A stretch of 6,773 nucleotides of DNA from ANME-2 cluster archaeon (lineage in GTDB: Archaea; Halobacteriota; Methanosarcinia; Methanosarcinales; Methanocomedenaceae), in assembly GCA_022353185.1 (NCBI GenBank), contig JAKRWB010000485.1:1-6773 (forward strand). Reading direction: 5' to 3'. This document shows positions 1 to 5,919 of the stretch, piece after piece. Below the pieces are notes generated by a model. It did no database searches, was not told where the DNA came from, and worked only from the letters and a program-made list of their open reading frames with translations. A program made the translations under genes and the position numbers. Positions within the stretch are counted from its first letter, which is position 1, and each line of letters opens with the position of its first letter.

Positions 1-40
1 CAAGCATCAATCCCCACTTCGCACCCAAAGCCCGCAGGAA

Positions 41-134
41 TAATCAAAAAGCGCCTGCCAGCCCCCTCACCACAAGGGCGGGCGGAGCATATCGAGAGGG
101 GCACCTGGGTGGAGTGAAGGCGAAGGGGCGGCAG
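41..134 (+). repeat. Left copy of GC-rich ~94-nt direct repeat
   Basis: This segment aligns almost base for base with 6592-6685, with about a dozen substitutions and one compensating pair of 1-nt gaps near the end, in the same orientation. It is GC-rich against AT-rich surroundings. The core can form an imperfect hairpin: 57-64 (GCCAGCCC) faces 76-83 (GGGCGGGC) with one mismatch and an 11-nt loop, and the stem can extend outwards to 51-52/87-88 with a bulge and a mismatch. Both copies keep these bases. No convincing ORF runs through it. It may be a dispersed structured repeat, a non-coding RNA element or a boundary of the accessory cassette. The repeat itself is certain from the sequence; its role is unknown. 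Confidence 0.85.
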
Positions 135-188
135 AAGAGCCGGAAAAGATAATTCAACAATATTATTTTCAAAATACAAGAATTAATA

Positions 189-245
189 AAAATATATAAA
201 CTATAAATTCTATTTTATAACAATACAAAATATATAGACAAGGAT
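189..245 (+). promoter_or_regulatory. Putative archaeal promoter and RBS of the first gene
   Basis: A TATA-box-like stretch (aaaatatataaa, 189-200) lies in very AT-rich DNA. Initiation about 25 nt downstream would fall near 220 and give a leader of about 30 nt. AGGAT at 241-245 is a plausible Shine-Dalgarno sequence, 6 nt before the ATG at 252. A second TATA-like run at 227-236 is too close to the start codon to fit as well. This is inferred from composition and spacing only. Confidence 0.4.
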
Positions 246-251
246 TGTAAA

Positions 252-675
252 ATGAACTATTATATTATTGGTTCTAAATATGGTAAAGATAGTAGTGAAG
301 ATATTTTCTCCAGAATGTTAAAAAAAGGTGTCGTATGTATAGGACATGCTTGGGATTACGATTTATCAGATTTATTTGGAAAACCAGAGAATGAAATTGT
401 TGATTTTCTCCAGAAAAATGGAGAAAGAAGAACATCATATTCCGCATTAAAATATTTTCTTAATCTCAAAGAAGGTGATCTAATTGCCATCAAAAAGAGA
501 AGCATTAGGTCAGCTCTTAGACTATCATTGGAATGATAAAAACACAAATAAAATAAATTCAAAAATTGTAGTAGTTGGAGTCTCAAAGCCAACTAAAAAT
601 GAAAATAAATATATTGATTTTTTAAAGGAAAATCTAAAAATAGAATTTGATTACCAGTATCTCAATATATTTTGA
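252..675 (+). pseudogene. Remnant of a restriction-type nuclease gene (internal deletion plus frameshift)
   Basis: The first frame (252-536) encodes about 82 residues that look like a genuine N-terminal domain: MNYYIIGSKYG at the start and GDLIAIKK at 75-82, a pattern I associate with N-terminal domains of restriction-type endonucleases. It then runs into 12 out-of-frame residues and a stop. The second frame becomes meaningful at about 496 with REALGQLLDY and ends at 675 after IVVVG and YIDFLKENLKIEFDYQY. The (R)EALGQLL-Y pattern followed by a VVG strand is typical of the C-terminal end of PD-(D/E)XK-like restriction nucleases. The two halves meet around 490-498 in an A-rich stretch (atcaaaaagagaag), so the middle, including the expected catalytic core, appears deleted and the tail shifted out of frame. 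The start is supported by AGGAT at 241-245. It probably was the restriction partner of the methyltransferase operon downstream. The family name is from memory of motifs; that the gene is broken is seen directly. Confidence 0.65.
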
Positions 676-756
676 TTAATAAATTCCGACTAGAACATGA
701 TATTGGTGCCAGGTGAACTGTTTGATACAGAACATAACCTGCAATAATCAGTTCAC
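676..756 (+). promoter_or_regulatory. Candidate promoter and 8-bp inverted repeat upstream of the methyltransferase operon
   Basis: GTGAACTG at 713-720 is matched by its exact reverse complement CAGTTCAC at 749-756, separated by 28 nt. A TATA-like attaataaat (about 676-685) lies 28 nt upstream of the left arm, which would put transcription start near 705-710, just before the inverted repeat. The repeat could be an operator for an autoregulated modification operon, or a leader hairpin. The inverted repeat is exact; promoter and operator function are inference. Confidence 0.3.
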
Positions 757-814
757 ATCAACCCAACTTCACATGCCTAAATTACCGAATCAACCTAAAA
801 GCACCTGGAGCTAA

Positions 815-988
815 ATGAAAAAAGTGCAAGTTGAGCAGATAGAAATACTCGAAGACTTTAAAGGTGTTTTAGGTGAATCAAATACTGATAATAGTCAGGA
901 GTATCGACTTAGCTTGGCTTGCAGAAAAATCCTTTATATCAGAGGCGACCAAACCAAAATTGAAAGAAATGGTAAATTCACATGTTAG
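815..988 (+). CDS. Small 57-aa protein coupled to the methyltransferase
   Basis: An ATG at 815 follows GGAG (807-810) at a 4-nt spacing and opens a 57-codon frame starting MKKVQVEQIEILEDF and ending ERNGKFTC with TAG at 986-988. The stop overlaps the methyltransferase start (ATGTTAG, 982-988), so the methyltransferase, which lacks a clear ribosome binding site of its own, is probably translated by coupling. The product is charged and has no membrane segment; about 18 N-terminal residues look helical (EQIEILEDFKGVLG). I do not recognise a family. It could be a small regulator of the restriction-modification operon, a leader ORF that loads ribosomes, or a remnant of a longer gene. The SD and overlap support real translation; function is unknown. 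Confidence 0.55.
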   Translation: MKKVQVEQIEILEDFKGVLGESNTDNSQEYRLSLACRKILYIRGDQTKIERNGKFTC

Positions 989-2436
989 AGCTTGAAAATA
1001 AGAGGTACAAGAAGTTAAATGAGATAAAATGGGACTACTTCGCAGTGACACAGAAATATAATATGAAAGGAGTCTCTAAAGGTCAAATACGTTCATATTT
1101 GGGGGCATTAACATGGATATACGAAAAAGAGGACCGTGGAAATAGTACCCATTATGATGCTCTGGCAAGTGCACTGGAACATTACCATATAGTCGTTGAT
1201 AGGGGCGATTTTCTAATTGACTTTAATAAAGTAATGCGTATATGGAGGGACTCAAAGGAAAAAATAATACCTCGTGAACATGAAAAAGAAGCCAATCTTC
1301 CGCCACCTGTAAAAGAAATAAAAGAATGGAAAAAAAACGGGCTTACTCAACTTTCGCTCTTCTCTGGTGCTTTTGGCCTAGACCTAGGTTTTATGGCAGC
1401 AGGTTTTGATCCAAAGCTCGCTTTAGATATTGACAAAGACGCTTCCGAGACAATAAAGACAAACTTACCTGATATACCTTTTATTGGAGAAGATATTGGA
1501 AAAATTTCAACTAAAGAATTACTTGAAATTTCAGAAACAAGTGAAGGAGAGATCGATGTCCTAGTTGGCGGGCCACCCTGCCAGCCATTCTCTACAGCTG
1601 GTAAAAGACTTGGCCTCAATGATCCTAGAGCTTCCCCTCTGAGGGAGTTTGTAAGAGTCATAAAAGAAGCAAAACCTAGGTGTTTTGTGATGGAAGAAGT
1701 AGAAGGTCTCCAGTCAGCGAGGTTAAAGCATATCACAATTACTGAGAGGGAGATAAGACAACTCACACCAGAAGAAGAAAAAGGTTCGGCTTTTAAGCTG
1801 ATAGTTAAGATGCTAAAGAGCACGGGTTATAATATTAAGTTCAGTACATTAAATGCTGCAGACTATGGAGCACCACAGTTCCGGAAAAGGCTCATATTCA
1901 TAGGTCTAAGGGAGGGGAAACCGTCACTCCCTGAACCTACACATACAAACAATCCCCAGACCTACCTTAACGGGAAAAAACTGAGTCCATGGACGACATT
2001 CTGGGAGGCTAGTGCAGACCTCCAAAATGGAGAACAAGAATATTCAACTTTTTCTAAGAAAGTGAGACAATTAATGGAACTTGTCCCTCCGGGTGGAAAC
2101 TGGAGAAATCTCCCTGAAGATGTTGTACAAAGTGCAATGGGTGGTGCATACACCTCTGGTGGCGGAAAAATGGGTTACTACAGGAGATTGGCATGGGATG
2201 AGCCTTCTCCAACTGTAGTCACATCACCTACACAGATGGCTACATTATTCTGCCACCCTGAAGCACTAAGGCCCCTTAGTGTAGAGGAGTATAAAAGGTT
2301 ACAAGGGTTCCCAGACGACTGGTACCTCCCAGCGTCCACATCTGCTAAATACAAACTCATTGGGAATGCCATTCCAGTCCACTTGTCTTATGCTATCGCA
2401 TTAAAAGTACGGGAATTGTTAGGGAATGAAAATTGA
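982..2436 (+). CDS. DNA (cytosine-5-)-methyltransferase with N-terminal extension
   Basis: This enzyme transfers a methyl group from S-adenosylmethionine to C5 of cytosine in a specific DNA site. The 484-aa product shows the C5 motifs in order: motif I LSLFSGAFGLDLG (124-136), motif IV GGPPCQPFS with catalytic Cys200, motif VI in the variant form MEEVEGL (237-243, where the family usually has ENV), motif VIII YGAPQFRKR (295-303), and motifs IX-X RPLSVEEYKRLQGFPDDW (430-447) and GNAIPV (461-466). The target-recognition region lies at about 310-425 and includes a PPGGNWRNLP and SGGGKMGYYRRL stretch; I cannot read the recognition site from it. Residues 1-115 form an extra N-terminal domain, probably helical, of unknown role; N-terminal extensions in M.EcoRII, M.SsoII and M.MspI bind DNA and autoregulate, so that is one option. 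The gene overlaps the 57-aa ORF upstream by 7 nt and the glycosylase downstream by 11 nt. It looks complete. Confidence 0.95.
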   Translation: MLELENKRYKKLNEIKWDYFAVTQKYNMKGVSKGQIRSYLGALTWIYEKEDRGNSTHYDALASALEHYHIVVDRGDFLIDFNKVMRIWRDSKEKIIPREHEKEANLPPPVKEIKEWKKNGLTQLSLFSGAFGLDLGFMAAGFDPKLALDIDKDASETIKTNLPDIPFIGEDIGKISTKELLEISETSEGEIDVLVGGPPCQPFSTAGKRLGLNDPRASPLREFVRVIKEAKPRCFVMEEVEGLQSARLKHITITEREIRQLTPEEEKGSAFKLIVKMLKSTGYNIKFSTLNAADYGAPQFRKRLIFIGLREGKPSLPEPTHTNNPQTYLNGKKLSPWTTFWEASADLQNGEQEYSTFSKKVRQLMELVPPGGNWRNLPEDVVQSAMGGAYTSGGGKMGYYRRLAWDEPSPTVVTSPTQMATLFCHPEALRPLSVEEYKRLQGFPDDWYLPASTSAKYKLIGNAIPVHLSYAIALKVRELLGNEN

Positions 2437-3079
2437 AGATCGAAGGAAAGAGGGATTTGTAACAAATTTAATTAAGTGGGAGAAAGATAACTTTAGGCCT
2501 TTCCCATGGAGAAAAGATACTGCCCCTTATAGAGTCTTTATTGCAGAAGTCCTTTTAAAACGTACTACTTCAAAAGCAGCTGACAGGGTTTTTAATGAAT
2601 TTATCGAAAAATTCCCTGACATAAAATCTCTCTGTAATGCTGAAGTAGAAGACATAGAAGAAGTACTAAAACCAATTGGATTATACAACCAAAGGGGAAA
2701 AGGAATCAAAGAGGCTGCTCAATTCATTAAGGAAAAATATGATGGGGAGTTCCCTGGAGGATTGAAGGAAATATTGGATATCCCACACATAGGCCCTTAT
2801 ACTGGAGGGGCAATCCTCTCAATAGGAATGGGCAAAGCTGCGCCCATGGTCGACTCAAATGTGTTTAGGGTCGTGACAAGGGCCTTCAAAAATGTACTGT
2901 CAGAAAAGCCACTTCAAAAAGAAGTAGTCAAGTTAGTTGAAGAACTATTACCTGAAAAAGACCATGAATATTTTAACTGGGGTCTAATTGACCTCGGATC
3001 TTTAATCTGTACGTATAGAGGTTGTCACAAAGAAGATTGCCCTGTAAAAAATTTTTGTAACTTTTATAATGAAGATTGA
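2426..3079 (+). CDS. HhH-GPD DNA glycosylase, Mig/MutY-like (probable T:G mismatch glycosylase)
   Basis: The 217-aa product has the layout of the Nth/MutY superfamily. RPFPWRKDTAPYRVFIAEVLLKRTT (24-48) resembles the start of MutY and Mig, and NQR (88-90) is the conserved segment before the helix-hairpin-helix. The HhH-GPD core IPHIGPYTGGAILSIG (119-134) carries Tyr125, the position that is Lys in Nth and Tyr in Mig.MthI, and VDSNVFRVV (142-150) carries catalytic Asp143. Four C-terminal cysteines (195, 200, 205, 211) should bind a 4Fe-4S cluster, but they are spaced C-X4-C-X4-C-X5-C rather than the usual C-X6-C-X2-C-X5-C. Mig.MthI of Methanobacterium thermoformicicum is encoded next to a C5 methyltransferase and removes thymine from T:G mismatches made by deamination of 5-methylcytosine; the 11-nt overlap with a C5 methyltransferase here argues for the same job. 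A MutY-like A:G activity remains possible. No strong terminator follows; a T8 run at 3209-3216 is one weak candidate. Confidence 0.85.
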   Translation: MKIEDRRKEGFVTNLIKWEKDNFRPFPWRKDTAPYRVFIAEVLLKRTTSKAADRVFNEFIEKFPDIKSLCNAEVEDIEEVLKPIGLYNQRGKGIKEAAQFIKEKYDGEFPGGLKEILDIPHIGPYTGGAILSIGMGKAAPMVDSNVFRVVTRAFKNVLSEKPLQKEVVKLVEELLPEKDHEYFNWGLIDLGSLICTYRGCHKEDCPVKNFCNFYNED

Positions 3080-3146
3080 TTTCAAACTATAAGCATGGAA
3101 TCCTTTAAAATTTCTATGGGAATATATCAGATAAAGGTTAATTGAT

Positions 3147-3552
3147 TTAATTAATTATAATTTTCATAATTATATCAAAAATTCTAATTGAAAAGTTATT
3201 ATAAATTATTTTTTTTGTTTCATTTTCACTAAAAGGATATGCAATTCCATCGATTTCTATAAAATTCATATAATGATTTTCATGAAATATCTTATTTCTT
3301 ATTAACCTTAATTTATTTAACATGATAAAATCGTCATCTGCAATCATTTGATTTTTTTTTTGCAGTTTTTATCAGATTATAGAAATTGCCTTCATTTTTA
3401 CATAATCCCATTTTTAAAGCCTGTTCTGCAAGAATAAATAAACAAGCGATTGACGCCATATTTTTATCTTCCGAGGAACACAGTTCTGCTCCATAAGATA
3501 AATCTCCAAGAACTCGATCTCTTGCAATTATTTCATTAATTATATTATTCAT
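3147..3552 (-). pseudogene. HEPN-like domain gene interrupted by a frameshift in a 10-A run
   Basis: Two minus-strand frames join into one plausible 134-aa protein if one base is removed from the run of ten T on the plus strand (3352-3361; ten A on the coding strand). Frame one starts at MNNIINEIIARDR (ATG 3552-3550) and ends prematurely after TAKKKSNDCR. The corrected frame continues as AKKNQMIADDDFIMLNKLRLIRNKIFHENHY to the stop at 3147. RNKIFH (85-90) fits the R-X4-6-H motif of HEPN domains, many of which are RNases in toxin-antitoxin and defence systems, and LAEQALKMGL (41-50) fits the preceding helix. An upstream in-frame ATG at 3591 is possible; I chose 3552 because the domain begins there, though its RBS (GGTAAT) is weak. 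No MNT-type antitoxin is adjacent. The break may be decay, slippage-based switching or a sequencing error. Confidence 0.55.
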
Positions 3553-3828
3553 AATTACCACAAATTGGGCAGTGTGCCAGATTAGACGCATAATAAATTG
3601 TTTTGTTAAATCAAACAGCTATTTCGGGCTACCAATGTTGATTTTAATTTTTTCTGAATATTTGATTGATGTAATCATTCGATAGCGATTTGCTCTAAAA
3701 TGTGTTATATTTAAGTTATGCGGTCTATTGTAGGACGCTGCCACAAATTGACAATATTTTTTCATTTCTGTTTTGTAAAAAAAGTTGGTAAAGTATATAT
3801 GATATTGACCACTTTATCATACTTATAA
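3553..3828. promoter_or_regulatory. Intergenic region with putative promoter for the 3829 ORF
   Basis: This AT-rich stretch separates the minus-strand HEPN-like gene from the plus-strand ORF at 3829. A good TATA-like box (aagtatatat, 3791-3800) lies about 33 nt before the ATG at 3829. Start of transcription would fall around 3821-3827, so the mRNA would be leaderless or nearly so, which agrees with the absence of a Shine-Dalgarno sequence. Nothing else convincing was found here. Confidence 0.4.
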
Positions 3829-4068
3829 ATGACCTTAAATTATATAGAATGGAACGATTTGTTAGTAGAGTATTTTTTTAATGAAGAGATGGCTAGCCGA
3901 GAAGTAATATTGTTCGGTGATGTAGACCTTATTAATATGTTGGGCAAGCCTTTTGGATCTGATTTTTATGATTTTATTACAAAATTAAAAAACGGACCCG
4001 ATTATATCCATCAAAATTACACCGACATATATCGGATGGCTTACGAAACATATCGAAATAAGGACTAA
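3829..4068 (+). CDS. Short 79-aa protein of unknown function, possibly a truncated N-terminus
   Basis: The frame opens with MTLNYIEWNDLLVEYFFNEE and contains EVILFGDVDLINMLG (25-39) and GSDFYDFITKLKNGPDY (43-59). It is acidic and soluble-looking, with no signal peptide or membrane segment. It begins about 33 nt after a TATA-like box, consistent with leaderless translation. The EW..L...FF..E pattern reminds me of the beginning of much longer proteins in defence clusters, but I cannot name the family. The frame closes at TAA (4066-4068) and no other frame continues it, so it may be the surviving start of a deleted gene. It converges on the DUF1670-like pair, whose stop is 45 nt away. Coding status is likely; function unknown. 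Confidence 0.5.
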   Translation: MTLNYIEWNDLLVEYFFNEEMASREVILFGDVDLINMLGKPFGSDFYDFITKLKNGPDYIHQNYTDIYRMAYETYRNKD

Positions 4069-4113
4069 TGACCTCTGGCTCATAATTTAGGATGTTCAAA
4101 TAATTCATAACTC

Positions 4114-4872
4114 TTACGCTCCCATTTGGAATTCTTTCTTTAGATCCAGATACTCTATAACCAACGACTCACTCAAATTTGTAATATAAGCGATATCTAT
4201 CGGCTCGAAAATACCTGAAATCCTGGTAACACGCTCATAATCATTGATATATCTATCCACCGCCTCTTCACTATGTTTTGTTCTTCTGGCAATCTCAGGA
4301 GTGGACATTTTCTGAAGTTTCAACCGGACAATCTCACGCTTATGAGTAACTGTGGGACCTATATCATGAATGGTTCCACGATATGGCAGAATAATTCCCT
4401 TTTCGTTTTGTATTTCATGAATATATTTGCCAACTGATGTTCTTGAGATATTCAGTAGTAAAGCGATATCAGGCTGACTTAAAGTCCCTCTTTGTTCATC
4501 AGCTTCTTTCATGATTCGTTCAGTCACATTTTTTCTTATCTGTGTAATAGAAGTACCATTTATCCGCATGTTGATTTCCTCATCACTAACAAGCGTTAGA
4601 ATAACTGGAATTGTCCTGGTATTACTCATTGACTTTCCATATGAACTGGTTTCGTTTTTGGCAACCGCCTGCCAGAGAATTTGTCCCTTCTTAACTTTAC
4701 TCGATGGCAGCTGATGTTCATTAACAATCTTTAGTAGATCATTGACAATTAGCTCGATAACCTCTCTGCCACCCATAAATCCATATTCTGAGATAAATCT
4801 CGAACATAGAACAGTTTTCATGCTCTTCTGGAGTTGAGGCTCATAAGTATCAGCAAGAGAATTGGATTTCAT
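4114..4872 (-). CDS. DUF1670-like multi-HTH protein (second of a paralogous pair)
   Basis: The 252-aa product is a paralogue of the gene just upstream of it. It has an N-terminal domain (about 10-120, with KKGQILWQAVAKNE at 61-74) and a helix-turn-helix around 128-156 (GTLSQPDIALLLNISRTSV). The linker ILPYRGTIHDIGPTVTHKR (161-179) leads to a second HTH (about 180-212, with TPEIARRTKHSEEAVDRYI) and a third short HTH-like segment near 226-246 (IAYITNLSESLVIEYLDL). This pattern matches what I know as the DUF1670 family, of unknown function, common in Methanosarcina; repeated HTHs suggest a DNA-binding or regulatory role. Its ATG overlaps the upstream stop by 4 nt (ATGA, 4872-4869), with a GGGGGA Shine-Dalgarno upstream inside the end of the upstream gene. 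Coupled translation suggests the two proteins act together, perhaps as a heteromer. The gene is intact. Confidence 0.7.
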   Translation of the reverse strand: MKSNSLADTYEPQLQKSMKTVLCSRFISEYGFMGGREVIELIVNDLLKIVNEHQLPSSKVKKGQILWQAVAKNETSSYGKSMSNTRTIPVILTLVSDEEINMRINGTSITQIRKNVTERIMKEADEQRGTLSQPDIALLLNISRTSVGKYIHEIQNEKGIILPYRGTIHDIGPTVTHKREIVRLKLQKMSTPEIARRTKHSEEAVDRYINDYERVTRISGIFEPIDIAYITNLSESLVIEYLDLKKEFQMGA

Positions 4873-5708
4873 ACATGAATTCCCCCTTTTTTAACTATGA
4901 CAGCATTTGATTTTATCTCTTTAAGCCTTGAATTATTTTCTGAATTATATTGGTTGTAAAGATCGATATATTCTCCAATAAGCCTCTCGGACATGCTGGT
5001 TGCTTGTCTGATGTCTGCAATATTTAAATTATTATTGAGAAGCATCACTACTCTGGAGAAATCTTGTATGTAACGTTCAATGCTTTGAGTGGAATGTCTA
5101 GTCTGTCGTTGGATATCGGTGTACTGATAATTCTTGAGATATAATTCTACTATCCTTGTTTTATGGGAAACACCTTTCCCGATATCCATTTTCTGACCTC
5201 TTGTTGGAATATCTATTCCCTGATTTCTTAACCGTTCAATATCACGCCTTATAGTTCTCACACTTGAACAAAGAAGTACAGCAATATCTTCCTGAGTGAG
5301 ATATGCATCTTGATCTCTTGCTTCTTCCGTTATTCTAACGATTTTTGCTTCACGCAATGCCTGCATTCCATTTTCTCTCAGAACCGAGATATCTGTACTT
5401 GAATTCAAGGACAGTCTGATTTGTTTAAGTTTCATATCTTCTATTGCTTTACCTGCTGGTTCCTTTGAGGATGCTGCCCAATAGAATATTGTACCCACTG
5501 GTAGGTTTGAAGATTTGTTTGATGCATTGTACGAATCAATTTTATTCAATAATGCGTGTGCAACGATAGGAGAAAAACCAAATTCATTTTCAAATTCAAC
5601 TTTAAGCATCTGTTCTGGTGTTTTCTTTTCTATTCGATCCAATTCTTTTGAATACATGGTCATCACGATGGGTAAATTCAACTTTCTTAGATTTATACCA
5701 TAGGTCAT
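4869..5708 (-). CDS. DUF1670-like multi-HTH protein (first of a paralogous pair)
   Basis: The 279-aa product aligns along nearly its whole length with the 252-aa protein that follows it. Its features are an N-terminal domain (about 29-125, with TPEQMLKVEFENEFGFSP and LPVGTIFYWAASSKEP), a first HTH at about 136-163 (YLTQEDIAVLLCSSVRTIRR) and the linker IPTRGQKMDIGKGVSHKTR (167-185). A second HTH follows at about 186-220 (YTDIQRQTRHSTQSIERYI), then a third HTH-like segment near 229-252 (NIADIRQATSMSERLIGEYI). The family appears to be DUF1670; no catalytic motif is visible and function is unknown. The start at 5708 is the longest frame but has no RBS; MTMYSKELD (residue 17) is an alternative start. 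The gene diverges from the antitoxin gene across 37 bp, so a shared control region or mutual regulation is possible. It is intact, unlike several neighbours. Confidence 0.7.
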   Translation of the reverse strand: MTYGINLRKLNLPIVMTMYSKELDRIEKKTPEQMLKVEFENEFGFSPIVAHALLNKIDSYNASNKSSNLPVGTIFYWAASSKEPAGKAIEDMKLKQIRLSLNSSTDISVLRENGMQALREAKIVRITEEARDQDAYLTQEDIAVLLCSSVRTIRRDIERLRNQGIDIPTRGQKMDIGKGVSHKTRIVELYLKNYQYTDIQRQTRHSTQSIERYIQDFSRVVMLLNNNLNIADIRQATSMSERLIGEYIDLYNQYNSENNSRLKEIKSNAVIVKKGGIHV

Positions 5709-5745
5709 TTGGCCGAGATGTAAATAACATATTTAGTGATTGAAA
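5709..5745. promoter_or_regulatory. 37-bp divergent control region between DUF1670-like gene and antitoxin gene
   Basis: This short AT-rich gap must serve both directions or leave part of each promoter inside the opposite gene. For the antitoxin, GTGAT at 5736-5740 complements the archaeal 16S tail and is 5 nt before the ATG at 5746. A TATA-like gatttatacc (about 5690-5699), inside the start of the divergent gene, would place initiation near 5720. No comparably clear box serves the minus-strand gene. All of this is inferred from spacing. Confidence 0.3.
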
Positions 5746-5919
5746 ATGGTTGTTGACATACAGGAAGCTTATGATCTCATGGAATTCCTGAAGAAACTTA
5801 AACCAGAACCCGGTGTGCATGTAGCCCAGCAAATGGTTGGAAAATTTAAAGGAATTATTCCTGAAGGCTTGAGTAGCGTAGATTTTTTAAAGAAGGTTCG
5901 TGAAAGTCAATATGACTAA
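5746..5919 (+). CDS. Antitoxin of a VapBC-type pair (57 aa)
   Basis: The 57-residue frame starts MVVDIQEAYDLMEFLKKL and ends GLSSVDFLKKVRESQYD with TAA at 5917-5919. It sits directly before a PIN-domain toxin gene and overlaps its start by 8 nt (ATGACTAA, 5912-5919), the usual coupled arrangement in which the antitoxin is made first and in excess. The size and the closing pattern, SSVDFL-KKVRES, match short archaeal antitoxins that wrap around a PIN partner. No AbrB, MazE or RHH DNA-binding domain is obvious, so it may neutralise the toxin without much autorepression. GTGAT at 5736-5740 acts as a plausible ribosome binding site. The assignment rests on position and pattern; the frame is intact although its toxin is not. 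Confidence 0.7.
   Translation: MVVDIQEAYDLMEFLKKLKPEPGVHVAQQMVGKFKGIIPEGLSSVDFLKKVRESQYD

Noticed and set aside
405..426. Inverted repeat TTTCTCCA/TGGAGAAA with a 6-nt loop
   Set aside because: It lies inside the coding N-terminal half of the nuclease remnant and has no T-run; probably coincidental.
1347..2372. Minus-strand open frames opposite the methyltransferase (1347-1823, 1962-2153, 2178-2372)
   Set aside because: They lie antisense to a clearly conserved enzyme, have no RBS and no recognisable domain; they are by-products of its codon pattern.
3152..3172. AT-only stem TAATTAT/ATAATTA as a terminator between the glycosylase and HEPN-like genes
   Set aside because: Seven A-T pairs in AT-rich DNA are weak and common; archaeal termination relies on T-runs rather than such stems.
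3558..3750. Ten-base direct repeat CCACAAATTG at 3558-3567 and 3741-3750
   Set aside because: Chance 10-mer matches are expected in nearly 7 kb, and no longer similarity flanks the copies.
3619..3765. A 48-aa minus-strand frame in the intergenic region (MKKYCQFVAASYNRPHN start)
   Set aside because: No RBS, no recognised family and short length; an open frame of this size is expected by chance.
5602..5832. Minus-strand 76-aa frame overlapping the start of the DUF1670-like gene and the antitoxin
   Set aside because: It is out of frame with a well-supported gene on the same strand and antisense to the antitoxin.
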